A model generated the notes under the pieces. The model worked only from the letters and a program-made list of their open reading frames with translations. It was not told the DNA's origin and searched no databases. DNA of 64,000 nucleotides from Rapana venosa. Lineage: Eukaryota; Mollusca; Gastropoda; Neogastropoda; Muricidae. The position numbers and the translations under genes were made by a program. Shown here in pieces: positions 56,065 through 64,000 of the stretch (positions are counted from its first letter, which is position 1; every line of letters starts with the position of its first letter). The stretch covers positions 76,298,567-76,362,566 of the forward strand of contig CM054134.1 in NCBI GenBank assembly GCA_028751875.1, given 5' to 3'.

Positions 56065-56940
56065 AGGTCATGTAAGAAAAGAAAGGTTATACATTTGAAA
56101 GCAAAGTGAAAACCCTTCAAATCAAAATGTTAATAGGTTGTAGGCTCAAGCTGGAAAAAAAATTGCTGCTTTCTTTTAACAAAAAATTTTAATACAAAAA
56201 TCCAGCAAGAAGCAGAAAGTCATAAATGCAGTAACAAGTTTCTGTTCAGTTTTCTGTCCATTTAAAAAAAAAAAAAGTGTGTGTGTGTTTCTCTTCGCAA
56301 AAAAATACATTTAAAAACAAAAACCAACTCTTTTTTTTTACCCTTCTACATCTTTACTCCATACTTGAACATCTCTTTTGTTTGTTTGTTTGTTTGATTT
56401 TTCACATCATTCATACACATTCATTTGCACATGGGCATAGCTTTTCCTGATTTACATTATTCACCTAGTTACATTCTTTTATATACATTCATTCTTTCTA
56501 TTTCACATCATCCATATAACACATACACAAGCATCATTCTTTCACACACATCTGTTCTCGTCATTCATGCTTATTCTTTGTACATGGGCATAGTTCTTCC
56601 TGATTTACATTATTCATTCGGTTTCATTTTTCTATATACATTTGTTCTTTCAGATTCACCTCGTCCACATATATATCATTGTTTTTCACAAAAACCAACT
56701 TTCTTCTCTCCCCTGTGACAGGCTCACAACTTCCAGAGAACCAGCCGCAAGATCCGCAAGAGGTACTGGTGGAAAAACAAGAAGATGACGCTCATCATCT
56801 GCGGCATCAGTCTGCTGGTCATCCTCGTCATCGTCATCATCATCCTTTTCTCAACTGGCGTTCTTCCGCCAAGCTCCAGCGATGACAGTGGCAGCAGCAG
56901 CGCCACCACCACTACCACTACCACCGTGGCCACTCCTTGA
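50922..56940 (+). CDS. VAMP7: VAMP7-like longin R-SNARE (vesicle-associated membrane protein 7), five coding exons
   Basis: Seen: five exons, 50922-51070, 51801-51897, 53070-53171, 54823-54978 and 56722-56940, join in frame with GT-AG borders to give 240 residues (human VAMP7 has 220). Residues 1-116 form a longin domain. Its start aligns without gaps to VAMP7, sharing the Ala-Arg-Gly-Thr-Thr motif at 9-13, and a Phe-Leu-Ala-Glu-Ile-Lys-Arg-Arg-Phe-Gln run lies at the exon 2/3 junction. Residues ~125-180 are an R-SNARE motif with the zero-layer arginine at 151. Then come Tyr-Trp-Trp-Lys-Asn (183-187), one transmembrane helix (~191-211) and a Ser/Thr-rich tail of about 29 residues. Known for the family: a tail-anchored v-SNARE for late endosome, lysosome and secretory vesicle fusion, in which the longin domain autoinhibits the SNARE helix. 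The start at 50922 was chosen because it aligns with the VAMP7 N-terminus; an in-frame ATG at 50799 lies upstream of the acceptor. The YWWKN segment is more like VAMP1/2/3/8, so a lineage-specific longin paralogue is possible. Confidence 0.93.
51801..51897 (+). CDS. VAMP7: VAMP7-like exon, longin domain middle
   Basis: The acceptor GAAGCAG ends at 51800 and the donor GTAAGT starts at 51898. The 97-nt exon completes codon 50 and runs to residue 82. It encodes a hydrophobic strand (Val-Ile-Phe-Val-Cys-Val-Thr) matching the VAMP7 Ile-Val-Tyr-Leu-Cys-Ile-Thr strand, and ends at Phe-Leu-Ala-Glu. The exon is too short and the frame too open-ended to be picked up as a free ORF; it was found by aligning to the expected longin fold. 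Confidence 0.85.
52738..52810. repeat. (CA)n(TA)n microsatellite in intron
   Basis: CA repeats 52740-52762, then TA repeats to 52809. It lies in the intron between the second and third coding exons. Confidence 0.97.
53070..53171 (+). CDS. VAMP7: VAMP7-like exon, longin C-terminal helix
   Basis: The acceptor GTGACAG ends at 53069 and the donor GTCAGT starts at 53172. The 102-nt phase-0 exon encodes residues 83-116, beginning Ile-Lys-Arg-Arg-Phe-Gln and ending Val-Leu-Ala-Gln-Gln-Met. These match the VAMP7 segments Ile-Lys-Lys-Arg-Phe-Gln and Val-Leu-Ala-Ala-Gln-Leu. Overlapping ORFs in the other frames here are shadows. Confidence 0.9.
53775..54170 (+). mobile_element. Full-length tail-B tRNA-SINE in an intron
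   Basis: The head starts GATAGCCTTCTGCATGGTTA with a decayed B box. The body includes GTCCTTCAGATGAGTCTATA and GAGGTCCTGTGTGCGAAC. Tail B is GTTTAGACACAACCCCC, AAGTCAGAATGCAGCTACCT, ATATCACCATTGATAAACC. It is in the same orientation as the host gene and gives the clearest head-to-tail order of the tail-B type. Confidence 0.85.
54665..54703. repeat. Poly-G run in intron
   Basis: About 30 consecutive G (54671-54694 and flanks), upstream of the SNARE-motif exon. Confidence 0.95.
54823..54978 (+). CDS. VAMP7: VAMP7-like exon, R-SNARE motif
   Basis: The acceptor TTTAACAG ends at 54822 and the donor GTGAGT starts at 54979. The 156-nt phase-0 exon encodes residues 117-168, which is most of the SNARE helix. 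Heptad hydrophobics include Val134, Val137, Met141, Ile145, Val148, Leu155 and Leu158. The ionic zero layer is Arg151, in the context Val-Leu-Glu-Arg-Gly-Glu-Arg-Leu. Confidence 0.94.
55072..55150 (+). repeat. tRNA-like SINE head fragment in intron
   Basis: GGTGGCAGGCTGGTTAATAC resembles an A box and CCCGGGTTCAATCTC a B box, 45-50 bp apart. The body that follows does not match the other families and a LINE fragment starts at about 55190. Confidence 0.4.
55195..55585 (+). mobile_element. RTE-like LINE ORF2 C-terminal fragment in intron
   Basis: An uninterrupted frame (to the stop at 55557-55559) encodes Met-Leu-Arg-Tyr-Met-Thr..Trp-Glu-Asp-Arg-Ile-Thr-Asn-Glu, Arg-Leu-Arg-Trp-Phe-Gly-Tyr-Ile-Gln-Arg and Lys-Gly-Arg-Pro-Ser-Lys-Thr. 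This is the C-terminal signature of RTE-type reverse transcriptases. It is 5'-truncated and followed by a (GAA)n-like tail (55567-55579). It has no role in the host protein. The intact frame suggests a fairly recent insertion. Confidence 0.8.
55985..56064. repeat. (GA)n microsatellite in intron
   Basis: About 78 bp of GA with one GG interruption near 56010. Confidence 0.97.
56424..56675 (+). repeat. ~98-bp direct repeat, two copies 153 bp apart
   Basis: CACATGGGCATAGCTTTTCC (56429) and TACATGGGCATAGTTCTTCC (56581) begin two similar stretches that share TGATTTACATTATTCA and end CATCCATATA or CGTCCACATATA. They lie just upstream of the last coding exon's acceptor. Confidence 0.75.
56722..56940 (+). 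CDS. VAMP7: VAMP7-like last coding exon, membrane anchor and Ser/Thr-rich tail
   Basis: The acceptor CTGTGACAG ends at 56721; the stop TGA is at 56938-56940. It encodes residues 169-240: the end of the SNARE motif, a basic and aromatic juxtamembrane run (Lys-Arg-Tyr-Trp-Trp-Lys-Asn), a helix rich in Ile, Val and Leu, and a luminal tail with a Ser/Asp/Gly block and seven consecutive Thr. Nearby ORFs in other frames are shadows. Confidence 0.93.
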   Translation, partial: AHNFQRTSRKIRKRYWWKNKKMTLIICGISLLVILVIVIIILFSTGVLPPSSSDDSGSSSATTTTTTTVATP

Positions 56941-57179
56941 AGGGAGCATGTGATGATATATATATAGATATATATATGTGTGTGTGTGTGAAATGGGACC
57001 CCCCCAATCCCTTATTTGAAAAATTTAAATTTCCTAGCTCCTTTTTTGGCGGGGAGGGGAGGGTTAAGTTGTTTTTGAACAGACCGACAATCAAACAAAA
57101 AATTTCTCATAATTATCTCCTTTTCAGTACTTTAGTTTGGGGGTGGGGGGGTGGGGGGGGGGGGGGTAGGATGATGAGG

Positions 57180-57300
57180 AGGGTGGGTAGCTTAGTAGTT
57201 AGAGCACCAAGCTTGTGATCTGATGCCGAGAGAGAGCTTGGGTTCAAGTTTCTATTTGAGAAGATTTTTTTTTAACCTCCACTGGAGTTAAAGAAGTGCT
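57180..57300 (+). repeat. tRNA-like SINE head in the 3' UTR
   Basis: GGGTAGCTTAGTAGTTAGAG (A-box-like) and CTTGGGTTCAAGTTTC (B-box-like) are followed by CCTCCACTGGAGTTAA. The rest does not follow the tail-A or tail-B body. Confidence 0.5.
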
Positions 57301-57664
57301 GAGTCCACTGCCCTGCTTGCATACAAACCCAATGTAGCCTCTCTACCTACCTTTTGAAGAAGATGAGTCTGGCCTGTTAGTTTGAGGCATGAATGACACG
57401 AGGATACCCAGCATGCACACTGCTAGCTAGAGCGGGATGGGCTCTGCCAAGCTCAGCTCACCTACTACAATGCACTGCCCGAGAAATTAAACTCGGTGCA
57501 GTGATACCCTACCCATTGACTCCTCAGGGAGTTAGGAGAGAAGTCGAGCCAAGGGAAGATAGATATACCTGACACTGAAAACTTTCTGCAGCACAGCTCT
57601 TCCTACAGTACTGCCTGAGAGAAATTGCTGGTCTTATTTTATTTTATTTTTTAATTATTTTTTT

Positions 57665-58018
57665 TCTTTTATATTTCATTCTTTTATATCGAGGATAATG
57701 GAATAAGCACTTATGTGCTTTTTTACATCCAGTCCCCATGTATATGCGGTTTTGTACATTTTCTCATCTGTTCCCACCGGCACACAATAGCCTACTCTTA
57801 CGAAAAGCAGAACAGGGTTTAACGTGCACGCAAGATGTTCTGCGTGCATTCGCACGCGGGGCCTCGGTTTATAGTCTCATCCGTCAGAACCAGTTTGAAC
57901 CCTAGGCTGAAAATCCTTACAAACAGATAGCTTAGCATGGTTTAAACCTCCCTTGTCAGGGTATGTCAGATCACCAGTTGGAAGAAGTTTTAACCACTGA
58001 GCTGTTCTCACCCCTCTT
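57665..58018 (-). mobile_element. tail-A tRNA-SINE in the 3' UTR region
   Basis: Tail A (TTCTTTTATATCGAGGATAA; ACATCCAGTCCCCATGTATA) and body (GGCCTCGGTTTATAGTCTCA at 57860) are clean. The head region (57890-58015) is an unusual variant with CCTTGTCAGGGTATGTCAGA and TTTTAACCACTGAGCTG. Confidence 0.8.
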
Positions 58019-58141
58019 CCTCCTCCCCTTCTCCCCTCCACACCCCCCCCACCCCCACCCCACCCCCCACCCCACCAAGTAGTTTCTTAGAAAATGGCGA
58101 TGTGAATATTTAGCGTATATACACATACACAGACATCTGAA

Positions 58142-58778
58142 TCAAGATGGAAATGTAGACTTCATTTTGTATGACAAAAGCTGGTTGAAAATAAAGGTCA
58201 CATGTGTTGAACCAAAGTATGCATGCATCAAAAGTGTTGTTGTACTTCTTTTATATGTTTTAAAACATCTTTCTATACATTTTTTTATACATTTTTGTTT
58301 TGAAAACATATGTTTCATTTCTATGTAAAAATAGAATGGTGTGGGGTTTTTGTTGTTGTTGTTTGCTTTTTTTAAAAACATGTCTATCAGATTAATGTAT
58401 GAATCAAAAGTTCTACATTTCATTGCTGAAGAAGACCAAAATATACAGCACATGTGTATCAGGGTTGGGATGGAATCAGGATGTGTTTTGAAAACAAAAT
58501 GGCGTGTAGAAATGGCTTTTCGGATATCAGTCAGGGCAAATGATAAATCATCTGCTACTCCTGAACACAAAAGTGTATCATTTGTATGTGAAGTTGTGTA
58601 TGTTTTTTCCCACCTTCTCGCACTTCTTTTTCTCGTTTCACTCTTCTCTTTCCCAAATGAATCATCTATGAGTTGTACTATACTTTGTATGTCGGGGTTC
58701 TGGTATTTGCACCTGTTTCTGTTAGTTGTTTTTTTTGTCACTGCTGTCTGCACTTGGGCTAAAACACTTTCCAAATGA
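58142..58778. other. Open frames on both strands, no recognised product
   Basis: A 210-codon frame on the minus strand (58142-58774) overlaps a 145-codon frame on the plus strand (58341-58778). Neither shows a domain, signal or splice context I recognise, and both lie in the probable 3' UTR. I list them without calling a gene. Confidence 0.2.
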
Positions 58779-59377
58779 TACTGAAGTGAAGTTTTATAGT
58801 AAACTAAAAAAAATTGTGGGCTAAAATAAGTTTTGGCAGATTAAATGAAAGATGATCAGCAATTGAAAATAGGATGAAAGCGTAAAGAGGTGGGGGGGAA
58901 GGAGGGGAGATAAGAAAATTAATTGTGTGGCTTATCTTTTTTCGTCTTTTTTCTTTTCTTTCTTTTTTAACCAAGGATCTATATCAATGTTTTTTAAAAT
59001 GTGACATGCAGAAAAAAGAAAGTAATGAGTGTTTTTAATTGAAAACAAGTTGCCCACAATACAGTGTATTTCTGTATGACTTGTTGATACCCAAATAAAT
59101 ATAAGATTATTATATTGTAGATGTGTTGTCTCTATTCCCCCCCAATTTTGGTCTTATTTCAGTACCTCCTTTTTTCATCTTTACTCTGTGTGCAAGTGTC
59201 ATTTTCTCCTGAAATTTTGAAGGTTTGTGCTGAGATTTTGCAGAGAGGAGGAGGGGCTGGGGTAAATGGCATCAGTGCGCAAGGTTTCATAAACAGCACA
59301 GGATGACAAGAGAGCAGGGTGTCATGAGCAAAGTGAACTCATCCTACCAGAAGAAATCAAGAATTTATTTGATAGTG

Positions 59378-59412
59378 TGTGTGTGTGTATGTGTGTGTGT
59401 GTGTGTGTTCAT
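59378..59412. repeat. (TG)n microsatellite
   Basis: TG repeats with one TATG interruption, followed by a short GA and TA run to 59462. Confidence 0.95.
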
Positions 59413-59699
59413 GAGAGAGAGAGAGAAAGCAATAGGAAAAAGAGAGATATATATATATACACACTGTAACATGACAAATGCTATCTTTGTCTCCGTGCCT
59501 ACAGGATTTGCCTGATGGTCTATTTCCTTAGACTGACTTTTGTCACTGTCTCTGCAATCTTGTGAACCTTTAAAAGAGGAATGTTCAGAGCAATCGTCAT
59601 TTACCTCTAGATTTTTTTTATCTTTGTTGGATTGTGTCTCGTGATGATTCATTTATTGTCATGTGCCTCAGTCAATTTGCCTTTGCATGTGTGATTTTG

Positions 59700-59800
59700 T
59701 GGGAGTGTGTGTGTGTCTGTGTGTGTCTGTGTGTGTGCATACATTATGCATGCTTGCATACATGCACATGTGTGTGAGTGAGTGCACAAGTGTGTGCACT
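59700..59800. repeat. Irregular TG-rich tract
   Basis: TGTGTG interspersed with TCTG and CATG. Confidence 0.85.
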
Positions 59801-60129
59801 TGCTGCTGTTTAATTTTGATTTTTAGTCTTTGTGAGGACCAGATGATTGGTGTTACCTTTTTTCAGAATCAACAGACCAGTACCATAGCATTATAATTAT
59901 ATTTTGAGAACAGTGCTGCCTTTCAGCCACAAACAGGCGAGAGGCTAAAGGTTATTTTTAGACCCTGAAACTTTCAGAACTCCCCGTCCAGCCTGATGTA
60001 TACATGTGCCTTGATGAAGGTTTGTTCTGGGAAACTTTCTTTTCTTTTTTCATTCTCAGCTTAAATGAAGTACTTGGTTGCTGCTGAATTACTTCTTTCA
60101 CTGTGTGTGGGTTTTGTTAGTTGCTTTGG

Positions 60130-60268
60130 CTTTTTAGGGTCAGGGAAAGTAAAGCAGCGAGGGAGAGGAGATGGGCGCTGCCCTCAATATGCTGACCCTG
60201 GAGAAGCTGAGGTCTCTGACGCCTCACTCCCCTATGATCACATAGCTTATGGGAACACCTTTACCTGT
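60130..60268 (+). mobile_element. 5'-truncated 5S-type SINE
   Basis: TTTAGGGTCAGGGAAAGTAA, AAGCAGCGAGGGAGAGGAGA, TGGGCGCTGCCCTCAATATG and TTATGGGAACACCTTTACC are the 3' half of the 5S-type SINE. The tRNA/5S-like head is missing. An ORF across it (60065-60388) is not a gene. Confidence 0.8.
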
Positions 60269-60389
60269 AGCTTTTACTTTTGGTTTGCACAAATTGGTGG
60301 ACTGTCAGTAACCAGACATTTTTGTTGTTGCTTTTCTCCTGGTTGTAGGTGCAATTATTTTAGATTTGTTGTATGTGCACACAAGTGAG

Positions 60390-61350
60390 CCGGTTAATGT
60401 CTACACAAGCAAGTAATGATGGATAATTACTATATTGAGATTCATTGGTTTCTCCTGTGTGAAATGTGTGTTTTCTGTAAGGTGTTCTGTTGATTGATGT
60501 GGATTTCTCTCACACACTTACATCACTGTCCATGATTTTTTGATTTGGGTTTGGTTTCTTTAAGGAACAAGACTATGTTTTTTAGTGAGATAAAATGATG
60601 GAGAAAAGAAGTGACATATTTTTGAAAGTTTTGCAGTCTGAATTGCTTATTTTGGGGGAATATTTTAAAAAGCTGTTTTAGTTGAATTTCATTATTGGTT
60701 TTTCTTTCTTTCTTTCTTTTGTGGGGAGGGGGGGGGGATAGGTACATTAGCAGAGTCAGGAATTGATTTGAAATTCTTATTTCAGCAAGTATGTTTGCCA
60801 GTTTGTCAAAGACGCATATGTTATGACACATTTCAATCACAGTTTCTGTTGTCTATTCATTTTGACTGTCAAACACACATTATAACGGCTTCTGGTGAAT
60901 GGTTTTCTCCCCTTCGTAACTGGTGCACACTTGTAAATATTTGTTTTGTGCAGCTATTTGAGATGACAGTTTATATTTTGATGGAATTACATTCCAAATG
61001 CTTTGTGTATGAATCCTACCGTCTGCCTTGAGCAGGTCTGGGTGAAATCTCAACATTCCTTTCTCTGTCAATGTTTTGGGGCTAGTGCAAAGACAATAGC
61101 TCCAGTCGAAGAAAAATGTGCAATACATTTTTAGTGGATATGGCATCCCTTGTGATGAAAGTGAAGAACGACATTCCATCTGATACGCAGCTTTTATCCT
61201 TGGCCTGTATTCACAGTGTCCTTACAGGTGTGATCAAAACTGCCTTGTCTTGTTTCCTTCCAGAAGAACGTCACAGTTTTCTTGTTTCTCTCCTCTGGAG
61301 AAGTGACACTAGCATCTTGCTTCCCCTTTCCTGAATCCTGCAGACCTTGT
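60390..61350. other. No recognisable gene
   Basis: Unique-looking sequence with only short (TTTC)n and poly-G runs at 60695-60738. ORFs up to about 107 codons have no recognisable domain. Confidence 0.4.
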
Positions 61351-61354
61351 TTAC

Positions 61355-61820
61355 CAGGTTTCCTTTGTGTGTGGAGGTTTCCTCTTTATGAAAAGGTTCC
61401 CTTTGTGTGCGGAGGTTTCCTTTGTGTGTGAAGGTTTCCTCTTTGTATAAAGGTTTCCTTTGTGTGCAGAGGTTTCCACTTTGTGCAGAGGTTTCCTTTG
61501 TGTGCAGAGGTCTCCTCTGTGTGTGGAGGTTCCCTCTTTGTGTATAGGTTTCCTTTGTGTGTGGAGGTTTCCTCTGTGCGTAGTGGTTTTCTTTTTTGTG
61601 CAAAGGGTTCGTTTTTATGCACACGTTTCCTCTTTGTGTAGAGGTTTCCTTTCTGTGTAGGGGTTTCATCATTGCATGCAGAGATTTCCTTTGTGTGCAG
61701 AGGTTTTCTTTGTGTGTACAGGGTTCCTATGTGTTCACAGGTTTCCTTTGTGTACAGATGTTTTCTTTGTGAACAGAGGTTTCCTTTGTGTACATGGGTT
61801 TCCATTTTGTGGGTGTATGT
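61355..61820 (+). repeat. Minisatellite, 19-bp unit, about 23 degenerate copies
   Basis: The unit is GAGGTTTCCTTTGTGTGCA, with CTCTTTGTGT variants; most units are 19 nt with a few 20-21 nt. It has few stops on the minus strand, which produces Thr/Lys/Gln/Glu-rich ORFs of 133-139 codons that are not genes. Confidence 0.92.
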
Positions 61821-62569
61821 TCAATCTATCTCTCTCAAGTTGGTTTAAGTGTGATGTCACTGACACTATTCACATTTGTTCCTCATTCAGTTTCAAGTAA
61901 AATCTGACAGTTGCTGAGGTAAAACATAAAGAGTTTATGTGCATAAGCCTTTTCTGTGGACAGTAAAAATGCATGCATTTTTTAAAAAAAGTTGTAGATG
62001 TTGGTGATGATGTCACATCTAACCTGACTTCACGACAGAATTAAATGTATGCTGGCTTTTGTGGGGGTTTTTTAATTAGCATCAGCATATTTTATACAGG
62101 GTCACTCATGTGATGTATGCAAAATTTTGTGTTGTACAACGTAAGAGTACTACGCTAAATCATATCTCAGACAAACTTACTATACTGTTGACATTGTTTT
62201 TGTATTTTGAGAGTGTACTGATCATGTGGAATATTTTTGTTACTGACTTTTTCTCTTCATTTTTGGGATGACAAGGTGCTTCTGTATTTAGGGTAGGTGT
62301 GTCATTTGATCTTTAAATCTTAAATAGTCTTGTTTCAACAGTAAATAAGTACTATTGGGATAAGCAGGCCTGAGTTACACAGTATTGAGCTTACACCATG
62401 CTTTTCAACAAGGCATTGTGATAGATGAGGATGGTATCAGAATATGGGGCTCCTCTGAGATAGGTATTAAGACAGATGATGGCACTGAGATAGGTTTTCT
62501 ATGAGGCATTCATTACTGATATAAGGGGAGGCATGATGTCAGGTTCGTTTTTTGAGGCAGGCATTTGCC

Positions 62570-62835
62570 ACTATACCAGAGAGGCAGTATTGAGATGAGG
62601 CATTTTAACATTGTAGTGCTTTGGCATTTAATACAACACAGCCCTGTTTTCAACACTAAATATGCCATATTGAGATGAGGCATTTTACCATTCCATTGCT
62701 TTGGCATTCAATACAACACAGTCCTGTTTTCAATACCAGAGAGGCTGTATTGAGATGAGCGCTGTAACAGATAGGCAGGTGTTGAGAGTTCCACTACTTT
62801 GGAATTCATAAAACAAAGCCCTGCTTTCAGTTTTT
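62570..62835 (+). repeat. ~82-bp tandem repeat, three copies
   Basis: GTATTGAGATGAGGCATTTT recurs at about 62587 and 62667 (ATATTGAGATGAGGC), and GTATTGAGATGAGCG at about 62746. Each is followed by CTTTGGCATT-like and CCCTGTTTTCAA-like segments. The third copy is the most diverged and longer. Confidence 0.8.
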
Positions 62836-62839
62836 GTTG

Positions 62840-63770
62840 TTGTTTTTTTAAAAACTAATTATTAGCCATTAGATGTACACAAGTCTGTGGTATCAAGATG
62901 TTTGCAGAAGAACTTTCTCACAATGAGGAAAACTTAAAATCCTCTGTGTGTGGTAGTGATAACAGGCAGGCCAGTATGTTTTGATTACACAGCCAGTCTT
63001 TGGGTGCACAAAATTTTCCCCAGAGGTAGGTAAAAATATTGGTTGTTTTTTTTATGGCAACAAAACCTGGTTTGATAGGCTGGGGGTTACCAGCTTAGTG
63101 TAGATGTACACAAATCTGATCTGTTTTTAAAACTGCCCTACTCTGCTATATGCATACACACACACATGTGAATACATGCGCTCTCACACACATACACACA
63201 TGCATGCACACAGACACACACACACTTCAAGGCTAAAGTGGTTATATCTGTTGCCAGACATTTGCAGAAGCCAGCTTCTACTTTTCTTTTTTAATTGATT
63301 ATGGAAAAAAAACCCAACCCAAATATCTTACCTGAAAATCATCTAAAGCATTTTTTCCCCCTAAATGCTCAAGACCCGGTATTTTTTCAGCCCTATCGTC
63401 TGACTCCTATCTTTTCAAAACATCTGCTTTCCCAAAATCATCCACAGTGCTGAACCCACTCTCAGGTTCTTGCTGACAGTACAATCTGAGAACAAATGTT
63501 TAATGTTCAGTATTCCCTGAATAGCAAGAGTCCTTCGTAAAAGCCTTAGGGGTGAAAGAAAAGAGTGCAAAGTTAGTAAACCATGATGCATGCTCAGTTT
63601 TTGAAACAAATTTTGTCTGTTTTTATGTGAGATGATGGAATAAATATACTGTTGTTTTTTTTGTATTTACTTTTTTTTTTTTTTTTAAAGTAGAATGACA
63701 ATATTGATGGAATTTGGATTTATGATTAAGTAAATGTCTTATGCAACAAAAATATTTTCAGTTGATGTTT
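62840..63770. other. No recognisable gene; CA tract and AATAAA
   Basis: Interrupted CA repeats at 63150-63230, AATAAA at 63639-63644 and a T run at 63669-63686. No ORF or repeat family recognised. Confidence 0.4.
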
Positions 63771-63774
63771 TGGA

Positions 63775-63905
63775 GTGTGTGTGTTTGTAGGGTGTATGTG
63801 TGTGTGTAGTGTGTGTGTGTGTGTGAGTGTAGGGTGTGTGCATGTGTGTGTGTGTGTGGTTGTGCGTGTGTGTGTGTTTGTGTGTGCATATGTGTTTGTG
63901 TGTAA
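63775..63905. repeat. Irregular (TG)n tract
   Basis: TG repeats broken by AGGGTG, AGTG and CATG units. Confidence 0.95.
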
Positions 63906-63972
63906 AGGGAATTTGCAAACCAAGCTGCAGTACACAATGTTTACACCTATTGGTGTGGAATTCATTTGCTTT

Positions 63973-64000
63973 TTAAACCCTGAAGTCAGAATGCAGCGAC
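63973..64000 (+). mobile_element. Start of a tail-B segment, cut by the window edge
   Basis: AAACCCTGAAGTCAGAATGC matches the beginning of tail B (54088-54108). The body is absent, so this is a truncated copy. Confidence 0.5.

Larger units (their letters stand above)
56941..59120 (+). other. Probable 3' UTR of the VAMP7-like gene, with poly(A) signal at 59094-59099
   Basis: No further coding homology follows the stop. The stretch holds G-rich tracts (57139-57170), a short plus-strand SINE head and a full minus-strand SINE copy. The first canonical AATAAA I find is at 59094-59099, followed by a T/GT-rich stretch (about 59104-59135). A second AATAAA at 63639-63644 could serve a longer form. 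The 3' end is unproven. Confidence 0.4.

Noticed and set aside
61271..61805. Two minus-strand ORFs with Thr-Gln-Arg-Lys-type repeats
   Set aside because: They are the complement of a 19-bp minisatellite whose unit length does not keep frame.

Overview
This is a eukaryotic, metazoan window. It contains one split protein-coding gene with GT-AG introns, a dense load of SINEs and decayed LINE retrotransposons, and very abundant (CA)n, (CT)n and minisatellite DNA. The repeat style (modular tRNA-SINEs, an L2-like LINE, long dinucleotide arrays) and the invertebrate form of the gene suggest a marine invertebrate, most likely a mollusc. That assignment is inference.

Layout. 1-9.6 kb: intergenic or intronic DNA with a degenerate ~90-bp tandem repeat, at least six minus-strand tRNA-SINE copies, a 71-bp tandem repeat, and a 2.6-kb minisatellite with a 29-bp unit (6.37-8.96 kb). 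One isolated exon-like segment lies near 1.3 kb. 9.6-32.4 kb: sequence in which almost every homopolymer is inflated and every reading frame broken. It contains recognisable but degraded copies of repeats that are clean elsewhere in the window. I read it as low-quality or unpolished assembly sequence rather than biology. 32.4-44.2 kb: clean repeat-rich DNA with nested SINEs, fragments of two LINE families, a pair of ~340-bp direct repeats, and long (TG)n tracts. 44.2-48.2 kb: a composite array built from two repeat blocks separated by (CA)n and (CT)n.

48.5-59.1 kb: the only convincing gene, a plus-strand longin R-SNARE of the VAMP7 type. Five coding exons (50922-51070, 51801-51897, 53070-53171, 54823-54978, 56722-56940) join in frame to a 240-residue protein. 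It has a longin domain, an R-SNARE motif with the zero-layer arginine, a synaptobrevin-like Tyr-Trp-Trp-Lys-Asn juxtamembrane segment, one C-terminal transmembrane helix and a Ser/Thr-rich luminal tail. Its introns and 3' UTR hold a SINE, an RTE-like LINE 3' fragment and microsatellites. A possible non-coding first exon and promoter lie near 48.5-48.7 kb. 59.1-64 kb: no gene recognised; a 19-bp minisatellite, an ~82-bp tandem repeat and (TG)n tracts.

The most interesting non-genic signals concern SINEs. One family has a head that combines a tRNA-type A box with a stretch clearly derived from 5S rRNA. Another, tRNA-headed family carries two alternative 3' tails, and one of those tails is shared with a separate LINE-like 3' UTR repeat. 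I see no operon, CRISPR array, genuine tRNA or rRNA gene, or viral genome.
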